Notes under the pieces: model-generated
Database searches by the model: none
What the model was told of the DNA's origin: nothing
Seen by the model: the letters and a program-made list of their open reading frames with translations, nothing else
Origin: Planococcus sp. PAMC 21323
GTDB taxonomy: Bacteria; Bacillota; Bacilli; Bacillales_A; Planococcaceae
DNA length: 64,000 bases
Direction: 5' to 3'
Assembly: GCF_000785555.1 (NCBI RefSeq)
Contig: NZ_CP009129.1
Span: forward strand, 2,666,001-2,730,000
Translations under genes and position numbers: made by a program
Part shown: positions 27,315 to 35,579 of the stretch, piece after piece
Numbering within the stretch: the stretch's first letter is position 1
How the letters are laid out: each line of letters begins with the position of its first letter

Positions 27315-27872
27315 TTATACAGTCTTCCCTGTCCAGTCTCTCATGCCAGGTACTACGTTATAAAGTTTGTCAAAGCCTTTTTTAGCCATCAAATCTCCAG
27401 CAATTCCACTTCTGCGACCAGAATGACAAATGATAAAAATGGTCTCTTCTTTTTTCAACTCATCCATGCGTGTTTCCACTTCACCTAAGGCGATATGAAC
27501 TGCACCTGGAATATGAGCTTCTTCAAATTCATCTTGTTCGCGAACATCTAAAATTGTTAGATTTTCATCTTTTTCAACTTTTTGAGCAAAATCAGATAAT
27601 GCGATTTCAGGGATTGTAATAGTTTCTTCAGGAGATCCTGCACCATCTTTACGTAGGAAATGACGTAACACATCTCCTTCAGCTTCAGTGCCGATGTATT
27701 GATGTCCTGAGCTTTTTGCCCAAGCCTGGAAATCAGCTGTTGAGCCTTTGTCTGTTGCTTGAATTTCAAGTACTTTACCTGAATCCATATTTTTCATCGT
27801 TTTCTTTGCTTTTACGATTGGCATTGGACATGCCAATCCCTTTGCATCTAATGTTAAGTCAATTTGTACCAT
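27315..27872 (-). CDS. TusA-rhodanese fusion sulfurtransferase
   Basis: 185 residues. The TusA domain (1-74) carries Cys15 in GLACPMPIV. A linker of about 20 residues leads to a rhodanese domain (about 92-185) with the active loop CHSGRRS, Cys149. Having both carriers in one chain lets a persulfide pass from rhodanese to TusA within the protein. It resembles part of staphylococcal CstA (rhodanese-TusA-DsrE), but here DsrE is a separate gene and the domain order differs. Confidence 0.92.
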   Translation of the reverse strand: MVQIDLTLDAKGLACPMPIVKAKKTMKNMDSGKVLEIQATDKGSTADFQAWAKSSGHQYIGTEAEGDVLRHFLRKDGAGSPEETITIPEIALSDFAQKVEKDENLTILDVREQDEFEEAHIPGAVHIALGEVETRMDELKKEETIFIICHSGRRSGIAGDLMAKKGFDKLYNVVPGMRDWTGKTV

Positions 27873-27914
27873 TAAATTTCCTCCTTGATATTCCGCCTGT
27901 TTTTCAGCAGCTTA

Positions 27915-28211
27915 TTAGTTTGTTTCGCCATTCCAATTCAACATTCCGCCGTCCATATTCGTAACTTTATAGCCTTGGTTTTCAAGGAAACTAGTTGCTT
28001 GTCCACTGCGACCACCTGAACGACAAACCATAATATATTCTTGAGATTTATCAAGTTCACTTATGCGTGATTCCAATGATCCTAAAGGAATATTAATCGC
28101 GCTAGGAATTTTACCTGCTGCAACTTCGTCTGTTTCACGAACATCAATCAAATTGATGGATTGGTTACTTTCCAGTAATTCTTGAACTTCTTGAGTTGTC
28201 ATAGTTTTCAT
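27915..28211 (-). CDS. Single-domain rhodanese
   Basis: 98 residues: one rhodanese domain with LIDVRETDEVAAGKIP and active loop VCRSGGRSGQ. AAAGGAG precedes the ATG at 28211. It transfers sulfane sulfur, in the middle of the cst-like operon. Confidence 0.92.
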   Translation of the reverse strand: MKTMTTQEVQELLESNQSINLIDVRETDEVAAGKIPSAINIPLGSLESRISELDKSQEYIMVCRSGGRSGQATSFLENQGYKVTNMDGGMLNWNGETN

Positions 28212-28227
28212 GATAAATCTTCTCCTT

Positions 28228-28593
28228 TTATCTGCGGTAACTGCTCATTCCGCCTCTAATATTTGTAATTGCTGTAAAGCCGTTCTTTTTTAATATTTGG
28301 CTTGCTTTGCTACTACGCATGCCACTTTGACAGATGACTAATGTTTCTTTGTCTTTTGCTAGCTCATTCATGCGTTTCGGTAATTCATTCAATGGAATGT
28401 TTTTAAAGCCTTTAATATGATTTCCTTTGAATTCACCTGGCGTTCTTACATCGATATATTGCTTATCTTTCTTACCAAGTTGTGATTTCATTTCTTCTGT
28501 AGAAATCGATTGAACTCCTTTTGTAGGTGTAGTAAATCGATAAACCAACCAAAGAACAGCTGCTCCAACTATGAGCCATGTAATCCATTCCAT
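28228..28593 (-). CDS. Membrane-anchored rhodanese
   Basis: 121 residues. An N-terminal transmembrane helix (about 4-20) is followed by a rhodanese domain with YIDVRTPGEF and active loop ICQSGMRSS. It resembles YqhL-type proteins. The anchor would place the catalytic domain at the inner face of the membrane. Confidence 0.9.
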   Translation of the reverse strand: MEWITWLIVGAAVLWLVYRFTTPTKGVQSISTEEMKSQLGKKDKQYIDVRTPGEFKGNHIKGFKNIPLNELPKRMNELAKDKETLVICQSGMRSSKASQILKKNGFTAITNIRGGMSSYRR

Positions 28594-28623
28594 ATTTCAT
28601 CTTCCCTTCTTCTTTAAATTTAA

Positions 28624-29106
28624 TTAAATGAATAGGTTAACGTGGCCATCTTCCGCATCACCAAGGTAAGCTGCAACTCCTGCATACTCAATTCCGTCCA
28701 ATAGTTCTTCTTGTTGCAAACCAAGGAGATCCATTGTCATTGTACAAGCAATCATTTTTACATCTTGCTCTTCTGCCATTTCGATTAATTGTGGCAATGA
28801 TAATGCATTATGCTTTTTCATTACTTGTTTGATCATTTTAGGACCCATTCCACCAAACTGCATATTTGATAAACCAAGTTTATCTGCGCCTCTTGGCATC
28901 ATTTTCCCAAACATTGCTTCTAAGCGACCTTTTTTCAAAGCAGGTGGATTTTCTTTTCGTAATGCATTTAATCCCCAGAAAGTATGGAAGATTGTTACTT
29001 CGTGATCGTATGCCGCAGCACCGTTAGCAATAATGTAAGCTGCCATTGCCTTATCATAGTCACCGCTGAATAATACGATCGTTGTTTTCTTTTGCTCTTG
29101 TGCCAT
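28624..29106 (-). CDS. DsrE/DsrF/DrsH-family protein
   Basis: 160 residues of the DsrE-like fold: IVLFSGDYDKAMAAYIIANG, FHTFWGLNAL, GADKLGLSNMQFGG and the Cys in MIACTMTMDLL, which would carry persulfide. Members pass sulfur to TusA. ATG 29106 follows GGAGG; an upstream ATG (29184) lies within the operator region and is unlikely. It is the first structural gene after the repressor. Confidence 0.88.
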   Translation of the reverse strand: MAQEQKKTTIVLFSGDYDKAMAAYIIANGAAAYDHEVTIFHTFWGLNALRKENPPALKKGRLEAMFGKMMPRGADKLGLSNMQFGGMGPKMIKQVMKKHNALSLPQLIEMAEEQDVKMIACTMTMDLLGLQQEELLDGIEYAGVAAYLGDAEDGHVNLFI

Positions 29107-29125
29107 TGTATTGCCTCCATTTAAA

Positions 29126-29141
29126 TTACCCGTAGGGGTAT
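29126..29141. promoter_or_regulatory. CstR/CsoR-type operator
   Basis: TTACCCG-TA-GGGGTAT, arms of 7 nt with a 2-nt centre, 5 of 7 positions paired. Just upstream of the DsrE gene. Confidence 0.6.
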
Positions 29142-29191
29142 TTATTTTCTCCAAAAAAAATAACGTTTTATAGTGGCGCCGCACTTTCTTG

Positions 29192-29207
29192 ATACCCTAC
29201 AGGGTAT
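29192..29207. promoter_or_regulatory. CstR/CsoR-type operator
   Basis: ATACCCT-AC-AGGGTAT is a perfect 7-2-7 inverted repeat of the type bound by CsoR/CstR repressors, between cstR and the DsrE gene. Confidence 0.75.
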
Positions 29208-29246
29208 GTTAAAGCATATATTTTTATAAGTCAACCCTAATATTCA

Positions 29247-29507
29247 TTATCGGCTTTTAACTAGTAAATCTACAGCTTCTTTGACCATACTTTCAGTGCT
29301 CTCGCCTTTTTCGATGCTTTCGCGAACACAAGTTTCAAGATTGTCGCTAACAATAACACCAATAGCACGATCTACTGCGCTTCTTACTGCTGAAAGTTGC
29401 ATAACGACGTCTCTGCATTCTCCTTCGCTCTCAACCATTTTAATAACACCGCGTAACTGGCCTTCTATTCTTTTCAATCGATTTTCAACAAGTTTATCGT
29501 ATTTCAT
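29247..29507 (-). CDS. cstR: CstR-type persulfide-sensing repressor
   Basis: 86 residues of the CsoR/RcnR four-helix family. Copper-sensing CsoR has Cys-His-Cys ligands; here the residues are Cys31 and Cys60 with Asn56 in the His place. Staphylococcus aureus CstR also uses Cys31 and Cys60, and loses the His. It therefore reads as a persulfide sensor that is released from DNA when its two cysteines are linked by sulfur. Operators of matching type lie on both sides of the gene. Confidence 0.93.
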   Translation of the reverse strand: MKYDKLVENRLKRIEGQLRGVIKMVESEGECRDVVMQLSAVRSAVDRAIGVIVSDNLETCVRESIEKGESTESMVKEAVDLLVKSR

Positions 29508-29562
29508 ATCAATGATGCCTCCTATTAATAAAATAAAGGATATCTTACTTACCCCTCATTTT

Positions 29563-29578
29563 ATACCCCTTAGGGTAT
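29563..29578. promoter_or_regulatory. CstR/CsoR-type operator upstream of cstR
   Basis: ATACCCC-TT-AGGGTAT, 6 of 7 arm positions paired, 56 nt before the cstR start. It suggests autoregulation of the operon. Confidence 0.7.
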
Positions 29579-29654
29579 GTAGTCAACACATTAGATTATG
29601 ATTGAAAGTCCCTTTGAAATAAAGACCAGCCCGCGTTTACATATTTATATCTTT

Positions 29655-30038
29655 TTATGCAGATTGATCAATACATTTGATTAAGCGTTGCTCGATGTCT
29701 TCAGCGATCGATTTAATGTTTTGATCTTCTACCATGCCAATCAAAGCAGTCGGCTTCGGCATTCCAATTTTTACTCCGTCGCTTTCTTTATAAACAACGA
29801 TCTTACATGGAAGGAAATAGCCAATCATCAAGTTTTCCGATAGTACACGATTTGCTTCTTGTGGATTGCAAACTTCTAAAATTGTATATGGAGTATCAAA
29901 GTCTTCGCCCTTTTCTTGAAGTTTTGCAGTTAAATCAAAATTCCAAAGAACACCGAACTTCTCTGCCTTTAAGTTTTCCTCTAAGGCTTCAACGGCTTCA
30001 CTCACTGTTTTTGATGTATCTACTGTGTAATTGAACAT
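29655..30038 (-). CDS. DUF302-family protein
   Basis: 127 residues starting MFNYTVDTSKTV, with LEVCNPQEA and YFLPCKIVVY as the family core and two cysteines. DUF302 proteins often sit near sulfur, copper or redox genes, but have no firm function. ATG 30038 follows GAGGAGG; an in-frame ATG at 30056 lies before that site. It precedes cstR and may belong to the same regulon; only a half operator (30068-30083) is visible upstream. Confidence 0.82.
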   Translation of the reverse strand: MFNYTVDTSKTVSEAVEALEENLKAEKFGVLWNFDLTAKLQEKGEDFDTPYTILEVCNPQEANRVLSENLMIGYFLPCKIVVYKESDGVKIGMPKPTALIGMVEDQNIKSIAEDIEQRLIKCIDQSA

Positions 30039-30145
30039 ATCTTGGTTCCTCCTCATGATTTTTTCACTCTACAAGTACCCTACCCCGTATAAAATGCGTT
30101 AAACATATGAGTAACCTTGAGGTTTCTTTATCGCTGTTCTTTTAC

Positions 30146-31528
30146 TCACCAAATAAATACTGCCCAAGTAATTGCGATTGTCATGATAACAAAACTCGAA
30201 TAACTACCAATTATAAGTTGTTCTTTAAGTGAGAAAGCATTTTTTTGAAAAGCTAAAAATGTTGTTGGGGAGTGAATGGGTAGAATCGTAACACCACCAA
30301 TAATCATAATCACTAAAAATGCACTCGCTAGTATGGACAAGTCAAGAATCTGCGCATAGTTCATAATAATAGGAAAAATAATAATCATTGATGTTGAGGG
30401 CACAACGAATAAGAAGCGCAACAAAAAAATAAAACCCGCAATAAAAACAAGATTGCCAAACTCCCCAAGTCCTTCTGGCAAAAAATTCATCAATTGTTCG
30501 GCTAACACTAAAGCCGTCCCATTCTTTTCAATTATGTAACCGAGTGAAAAAGATGAACCTATAAGCAAAAAGCTCTCCCAATCATAGTTTCTTACCGTTT
30601 TATTAGTGATTAGCCCATTTACTGGCATCCCATAATATCCTACTAATAAGAGCGGTGCTAAAATTAATGGCACTTGTTGATGATCTAAAACAATCCAACT
30701 AATAATCATAATTCCAAAAGGCAAGATAATCCACCAAAATCGAGGTGGAAGCTTTTCATCTCCTTCTATAGAAACCTCCGTATTAACAGGTTCTAAAGAA
30801 TCGCTATGTTTCTTAAAGTAAAACCAGACGCTAAAACTAATAATTAGCATGGCAATCCATAAAGGCGGAGCAATACGCAAAAACCACCCGATCCACGAAA
30901 TTTCAGTATCTGCGAAGTCCTTCAATAATTGTGCAGCCAGGATTGGAAATCCGCCACCGGTAAAAACAACCATTGTCGAATTTTGATTTAACATACCTAT
31001 TAAGTACATGCAGTATTTACGAAATAAACTTTCTTGTCCAAAGCCGAACCGAGTATTTAACTCTTCAATAATTGGTTCAAGTATACGAAACCGAGCAACC
31101 GCTGAAGGCAAGAAAATGGGCATCCACAAAATGAGCAGAGGTAATCCGAACAAGATTGTTCGAAATCCACCTCTGCTAAATTTTAGAATAATATGCGCAA
31201 ACACCCGATCTATCCCTGCACTTACTAAAGCAGCTGAAATAAGAGACAACACTAAAATAAAGTAAAGGGCACTCGAAAGAAATCCCGTAAAAGCTTCTTC
31301 AGGCTCATCTACTACACCGAACAACAACATCAGTCCAATCAGCACAAAACTCGATACTGCAATAGGCAGAGAACTAAGTGTCCAAAAATAGATAGCAATA
31401 CTCAATAAGAGTAGCGTTAATTGCTGTTGCAGTGAATAAGTAGACGCTATATCGGTATACATGTAGAAGATAATAGCCAAACTCAACAGAAAAAATAAGC
31501 TCCAAAATCGAATTTTAGAAAAGACCAC
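30146..31528 (-). CDS. DASS/SLC13-family anion permease
   Basis: 460 residues, 11-12 predicted membrane helices of the sodium:sulfate/dicarboxylate symporter type, with the SNT-like signature regions NQNSTMVVFTGGG and VVPSTSMIIIFPIIM. It starts with GTG 31528 after AAGGAGGG, 11 nt after tctA, so it is probably in the tct operon. It would carry a di- or tricarboxylate or sulfate; the neighbours favour an organic acid. Confidence 0.8.
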   Translation of the reverse strand: MVFSKIRFWSLFFLLSLAIIFYMYTDIASTYSLQQQLTLLLLSIAIYFWTLSSLPIAVSSFVLIGLMLLFGVVDEPEEAFTGFLSSALYFILVLSLISAALVSAGIDRVFAHIILKFSRGGFRTILFGLPLLILWMPIFLPSAVARFRILEPIIEELNTRFGFGQESLFRKYCMYLIGMLNQNSTMVVFTGGGFPILAAQLLKDFADTEISWIGWFLRIAPPLWIAMLIISFSVWFYFKKHSDSLEPVNTEVSIEGDEKLPPRFWWIILPFGIMIISWIVLDHQQVPLILAPLLLVGYYGMPVNGLITNKTVRNYDWESFLLIGSSFSLGYIIEKNGTALVLAEQLMNFLPEGLGEFGNLVFIAGFIFLLRFLFVVPSTSMIIIFPIIMNYAQILDLSILASAFLVIMIIGGVTILPIHSPTTFLAFQKNAFSLKEQLIIGSYSSFVIMTIAITWAVFIW

Positions 31529-31539
31529 ATTGTCCCTCC

Positions 31540-33039
31540 TTACATTTTAGCTAGTTTGCGACGTGTTCTCCATTTTAAAAGACCTGGAATAACTAGTGAC
31601 AAGAAAGCAATCAGGATTAATGATAATGGCAATGGACTGTTAACAAAGATTGCTAAACTTCCATTTGAAATCGTCATAGACTGTCTGAATGCCTGCTCCA
31701 TCATTCCTCCAAGGATAAACGCTAGGATAAATGGTGGTGCTGGAAAAGAAAATACGCGCATAGCAAAACCAAGTGCACCAAAAACAAGAAGCATGTAAAG
31801 ATCAAATACATTGAAACTAATAGAATACACACCGATCAAACTAAACATGATCACCAATGATATTAATAATGGTCTCGGAATGCTCAGTATTTTGGCTAAG
31901 TAAGGAATCAACGGTAAGTTCAAGATTAATAGAAAAATATTCCCTAAATACATACTGGCAATAATTCCCCAAAAAATTTCTGGACGATCGGTCATTAATA
32001 ATGGTCCTGGTTGAACACCTAACACAAGAAACGCTCCTAGCATAACTGCTGTCGTTCCAGAACCTGGAATACCAAGGCTCAATAATGGCACAAATGCACC
32101 ACTCGTTGCGGCATTGTTCGAACTTTCTGGTGCAGCTAATCCTTTAATAGATCCTTTTCCAAATTCCTCTGGATTTTTTGAAATCCGTTTTTCAAAGATA
32201 TAACTAATAAATGAAGCGATTGTTGCACCTGCACCTGGTAATACGCCGAGGATAAAGCCAACAAAAGACTGACGCGTCATAGGACCGCTCATTTCTTTCA
32301 AATCTGCTCGCGTCACTTTTAAACTACCGAGCTTTTGATCATCACTCAAGCTGCGATTTTTACGATTGAGTACTAACATGCAAACTTCTGCGATGGCGAA
32401 TAAGCCAAGTGCAATAATTAAAAAGTCAAATCCATCAAATAAATTCACATTCCCAAAAGTAAATCGTTGAGTCCCTGTTTGTGGGTCAATCCCGATAGTG
32501 ACGACCATTACACCAGCAACTGCAGCAATCATCGCTTTGATTGTAGAGCCTTCAGACAAACTCGATATGGCTGTTAACCCCATGAGCATTAATGCAAAAT
32601 AAGCAGGTGGGCCAAATGAGATAGCTACACTTGATAATGCAGGGGCTAACAACATCAGCATAATAACGGATACGGTTCCCCCGAAAAATGAAGCAATCGC
32701 AGCAATCGCCAGTGCTTTTCCGGCTTTACCTTGCTGTGCCATTGGATAACCGTCAAAAGCCGTTGCAACAGTTCCTGATATCCCAGGTGCATTTAAAAGA
32801 ATTGAAGAAGTCGATCCCCCAAACACAGCTCCATAATAAACTCCTGCCATCATGACAAGTGCAGGCGCTGGGTCCATTCCATATGTAATCGGAATCATAA
32901 TGGCTATGGCGCTAATGGGTCCAAGACCTGGCATCATACCAATCAGCGTACCGACAATAACTCCGATTAAAACAAACAAAATACCTTCCCAACTTAAAGC
33001 AACTTGAAAACCCGTTATCATTCCATCAAAAGCATTCAT
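31540..33039 (-). CDS. tctA: Tripartite tricarboxylate transporter permease TctA
   Basis: 499 residues, about 11-12 membrane helices. Family motifs are GMMPGLGPISAIA, GGSTSSILLNAPG, PGAGATIASFISY and PLLSLGIPGSGTTAVML. ATG 33039 is chosen: it lies 10 nt after AGGAGG, while the GTG at 33048 overlaps that site. It forms the large membrane subunit and imports citrate or related acids with TctB and TctC. Confidence 0.9.
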   Translation of the reverse strand: MNAFDGMITGFQVALSWEGILFVLIGVIVGTLIGMMPGLGPISAIAIMIPITYGMDPAPALVMMAGVYYGAVFGGSTSSILLNAPGISGTVATAFDGYPMAQQGKAGKALAIAAIASFFGGTVSVIMLMLLAPALSSVAISFGPPAYFALMLMGLTAISSLSEGSTIKAMIAAVAGVMVVTIGIDPQTGTQRFTFGNVNLFDGFDFLIIALGLFAIAEVCMLVLNRKNRSLSDDQKLGSLKVTRADLKEMSGPMTRQSFVGFILGVLPGAGATIASFISYIFEKRISKNPEEFGKGSIKGLAAPESSNNAATSGAFVPLLSLGIPGSGTTAVMLGAFLVLGVQPGPLLMTDRPEIFWGIIASMYLGNIFLLILNLPLIPYLAKILSIPRPLLISLVIMFSLIGVYSISFNVFDLYMLLVFGALGFAMRVFSFPAPPFILAFILGGMMEQAFRQSMTISNGSLAIFVNSPLPLSLILIAFLSLVIPGLLKWRTRRKLAKM

Positions 33040-33053
33040 AAAGTCCACACCTC

Positions 33054-33512
33054 CTAGATTGGTAAAATGCCTTTAGGTAACGAAATTCCTAAAGCAAAAA
33101 CAAAAATTGCATACATTCCTAAAGGAAATAAAATTGAAACAATAATATTTGATTTCCACTTGGTATAACCTAAAAACCATGAACAGAAAAAGATAAAAAC
33201 TGCAGTCATAATGACAAATCCAATGATTTCAAATAACAAAATGTAAAGAAAAATCATGGCAAAAACAGCTAGTAGCACAAGTAGTTCTTTTTTAGGAATA
33301 TTACGTTTCTCTTTTTCCGCCTCAGTTTCAATGGCTTTCGAAAAAAAGAGCGCAATAGATAAAAGGATCATTAAGATGCCTAATCCTTTTGGTATAACAT
33401 CAGCATCAATTGGTGCATAAGGATAATTTGGCAATTGAAAGCTTAAAAATAGGTAAATGGCTGCTATGACAAATAGGATTAGGGCTATTTTTCGATTGAT
33501 CGTTAATGACAT
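33054..33512 (-). CDS. tctB: Tripartite tricarboxylate transporter small subunit TctB
   Basis: 152 residues with four predicted membrane helices, the usual size and layout of TctB. AAAGGAGG precedes the start. It sits between tctC and tctA. Confidence 0.85.
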   Translation of the reverse strand: MSLTINRKIALILFVIAAIYLFLSFQLPNYPYAPIDADVIPKGLGILMILLSIALFFSKAIETEAEKEKRNIPKKELLVLLAVFAMIFLYILLFEIIGFVIMTAVFIFFCSWFLGYTKWKSNIIVSILFPLGMYAIFVFALGISLPKGILPI

Positions 33513-33541
33513 GTAAAACGCCTCCTTTATACTGAAAAGAA

Positions 33542-33570
33542 AGAAACCGAATAATGCTTATTCGGTTTCT
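33542..33570 (-). terminator. Intra-operon terminator between tctC and tctB
   Basis: agaaaccgaataa / ttattcggtttct over a 3-nt loop, with T-rich sequence on the minus strand. It should lower transcription into tctBA relative to the binding protein. Confidence 0.75.
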
Positions 33571-33577
33571 CCTTTCT

Positions 33578-34588
33578 TTAGTTTCCTAAACCAATTTCCT
33601 CTAACAACACTTCGATTTCTTTGTATTCATTATCCAAAAATTCTTCATATTCTTCTGAACTTAAGAACATCTCGTTCCAACCATACTTTTTACGGACTTC
33701 AGCAAATTCTTCAGATTCACTCAACTCTTGGAACTTAGCTTCGTAGTATTCCACTGCCGCCGGATCCATGTTTGGCGGTCCGAAAAATCCGCGCCAGTTA
33801 ATAAAGCTTTCATCAATTCCTTGTTCAATAGCTGTTGGGAAGTCTGAAAGAATTTCGCCTTCCATTCGTTCTTCAGCTGTCACACCAAGAACTTTAATGT
33901 TCCCAGCACGTACTTGTTCAACTACTTCACCGACACCCGTAGAAAACACATCCACTGAGCCGTTTAATACTGATGTTAATGCTCCACCATCTTGGTCAGA
34001 TACATATTTGATCTTTTTTGGATCCACGCCTGCCGCTTTCGCAATACGAACAAACTGCATGTGGTCCATGCTTCCTGGTGAGGATGTTCCTACAACTGTT
34101 ACACTCTCAGGATCTTCTTTCATTTGATCAAACAAATCATTCAAGTCTTCCCATTCACTATCTGCGCTAACTGCAAATGCGCCATAATCGGCAATCATAT
34201 TTGCTAATGGCGTAAAGTCTTCATGACCATATTCAGACTGGCCATTTAACGGTACGAACATTAATGGAGGAGAAGAAACAAATAAATTATAAGGACTGTC
34301 GTCTTGTCCATGAATATATGCCCAAGCAATGGCTCCACCGCCACCTTCTTTATTAATTACGGTCATATTCTTTTCAATAATTCCGGTTTCCCCAAAAACT
34401 CTTGCCACTTCACGAGCTGTCGTATCCCAGCCACCGCCAGCTCCAGCCGGGGCTACCATTTCTATATTTTTTGTAGGTTCGAATGCACCACTTTCACCTG
34501 TAGTTTCATTCGTGGATTCTTCTGAGTTACATCCAGCAAATACTAAAGTGCTTGCCGCTAAAATTGTCGTAAGCATTGTTTTTTTCAT
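33578..34588 (-). CDS. tctC: Tripartite tricarboxylate transporter binding lipoprotein TctC
   Basis: 336 residues. The signal ends with the lipobox VFAGC (Cys19). The mature part has the Bug-family pattern IEMVAPAGAGGGWDTTAREV and VVGTSSPGSMDHMQF. It captures tricarboxylates outside the membrane for TctAB. A cre-like site lies 54-68 nt upstream of the start codon. Confidence 0.92.
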   Translation of the reverse strand: MKKTMLTTILAASTLVFAGCNSEESTNETTGESGAFEPTKNIEMVAPAGAGGGWDTTAREVARVFGETGIIEKNMTVINKEGGGGAIAWAYIHGQDDSPYNLFVSSPPLMFVPLNGQSEYGHEDFTPLANMIADYGAFAVSADSEWEDLNDLFDQMKEDPESVTVVGTSSPGSMDHMQFVRIAKAAGVDPKKIKYVSDQDGGALTSVLNGSVDVFSTGVGEVVEQVRAGNIKVLGVTAEERMEGEILSDFPTAIEQGIDESFINWRGFFGPPNMDPAAVEYYEAKFQELSESEEFAEVRKKYGWNEMFLSSEEYEEFLDNEYKEIEVLLEEIGLGN

Positions 34589-34642
34589 CTGATTTCCTCC
34601 TCGTTTTTTAAGTAACTTGAGTATAACTTTGAATTTTCAGAA

Positions 34643-34656
34643 TGTAACCGTTTGCA
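34643..34656 (+). promoter_or_regulatory. cre-like site (CcpA) upstream of tctC
   Basis: TGTAACCGTTTGCA matches the cre consensus TGWAARCGYTWNCW at 13 of 14 positions. Its place in front of tctC suggests carbon catabolite repression of the operon. Confidence 0.6.
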
Positions 34657-34710
34657 AAATAAGCTATTTAAAGAGTTTTAAGTTCTTTTTGTTCATAAAG
34701 TTCACTCAAA

Positions 34711-34737
34711 AAAGACTGATGAATAGCATCAGTCTTT
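34711..34737 (-). terminator. Terminator upstream of tctC
   Basis: aaagactgatg / catcagtcttt with a 5-nt loop and a T6 run on the minus strand. It blocks read-through from the repeat region and the two-component genes into tctC. Confidence 0.7.
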
Positions 34738-34913
34738 ACTGTCGAAAAAATTTACATATGCAGTTTAAGATGGCCTTAACCCGTGCTGGTGTCTTTTTTA
34801 TAGACGAGTCGAAGAATTTTGAGGATTTTTTATAGATGAAGAGCGTACAAAAGAAAAGTAAGTGTGAGTCTGGGTTGTCCACATACACAAGTTTATGAAG
34901 TCTCAAAACCGTG

Positions 34914-35000
34914 CTGGTCACTTTGGGGATGACTCCCGCAAGAAGCCAGGGAAACCGCCTGTCTTCTTGCTTCGTATACCCCGTAGACGCGCCAGCACTA
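34914..35000. repeat. Nested palindromic element
   Basis: Outer arms GTGCTGG and CCAGCAC, then GGGGA/TCCCC-like blocks, then an inner stem GCAAGAAGCCAGG / CCTGTCTTCTTGC. It lies exactly between the two copies of an 18-nt direct repeat. No coding potential. Confidence 0.55.
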
Positions 35001-35028
35001 GTGTCTTTTTTATAGACGAAACAAATAA

Positions 35029-35068
35029 AGAAGAGGTATTGGAATAAATTTATTCCAATACCTCTTCT
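35029..35068. terminator. Perfect 18-bp hairpin
   Basis: agaagaggtattggaata / tattccaatacctcttct with a 4-nt loop. There is no clear gene on either side, so it may be a terminator of an unrecognised short transcript or part of the repeat cluster. Confidence 0.5.
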
Positions 35069-35104
35069 ATCTACAGTCTATTGAAAATGTATAGTTGTGT
35101 ATAA

Positions 35105-35228
35105 CCACAACCGTTCCAGCCACTGCGCTTTCCATGGGCTCAGCTTCAGCCTCCTCGTCACTTGCGTTCCTGCGGGGTCTTCAGCTTTCGCTGTCCCATA
35201 GGAGTCTTCGTGGCCAGAACGGTTGTTA
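35105..35228 (-). repeat. GC-rich palindromic intergenic element, copy 1
   Basis: Ends AACCGTTCCAGCCAC and GTGGCCAGAACGGTT pair at 13 of 15 positions. The minus strand contains GAAGACCCCGCAGGAACGC and GACGAGGAGGCTGAAGC, shared with copy 2 on the plus strand. Confidence 0.55.
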
Positions 35229-35397
35229 GCATATAGCTCCAATTAGAGAGAATAACCAGCGATTCCACTTTTCAAGAGGATTAATGAGTAATCACACAAG
35301 GATCCGAAGCGCAATGCGGCGAAGGGCAAAGATGTGCTCCTGCATCGCTGCGCTAGCTTCGTCGCAAAGGCTTGCCCTCACAGGTTTCGGACAATGC

Positions 35398-35505
35398 CTT
35401 TCCTGCGGAAAAACGGAGTGATGAGACCCCGCAGGAGCTTGCGACGAGGAGGCTCAGCACTTCGTCCGCGGAAAGCGTCCGCATGGAGCGAAGGATCCAG
35501 TATAT
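35398..35505 (+). repeat. GC-rich palindromic intergenic element, copy 2
   Basis: Contains GAGACCCCGCAGGAGCTTGC, CGACGAGGAGGCTCAGC and GCGGAAAGCGTCCGC. It is the same family as copy 1, in inverted orientation. Similar noncoding elements are scattered in Bacillales genomes. Confidence 0.5.
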
Positions 35506-35579
35506 AGGATAAGATGACTATTAATGCGTTAACTAACATAATAATTCTTTTGTCTACGAGCTGAGACTGATGTATAACA

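Larger units (their letters stand above)
34741..35579. repeat. Gene-free repeat-rich intergenic region
   Basis: About 840 nt with no plausible gene, between the tct operon and its two-component system. Contents: an 18-nt direct repeat TGTCTTTTTTATAGACGA at 34790-34807 and 35002-35019; a nested hairpin at about 34914-35000 (GTGCTGG...CCAGCAC, with GCAAGAAG...CTTCTTGC inside); a perfect 18-bp hairpin at 35029-35068; and two copies, in opposite orientation, of a GC-rich element containing ACCCCGCAGGA and CGACGAGGAGGCT-like blocks (35105-35228 and about 35398-35505). Confidence 0.7.

Noticed and set aside
30068-30083. Possible CstR operator before the DUF302 gene (GTACCCTACCCCGTAT)
   Set aside because: Only one arm fits; the second arm is not inverted, so it is not counted as an operator.
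34741-35579. An insertion sequence or transposase remnant in the repeat region
   Set aside because: No transposase-like frame on either strand; the palindromes look like short non-autonomous elements.
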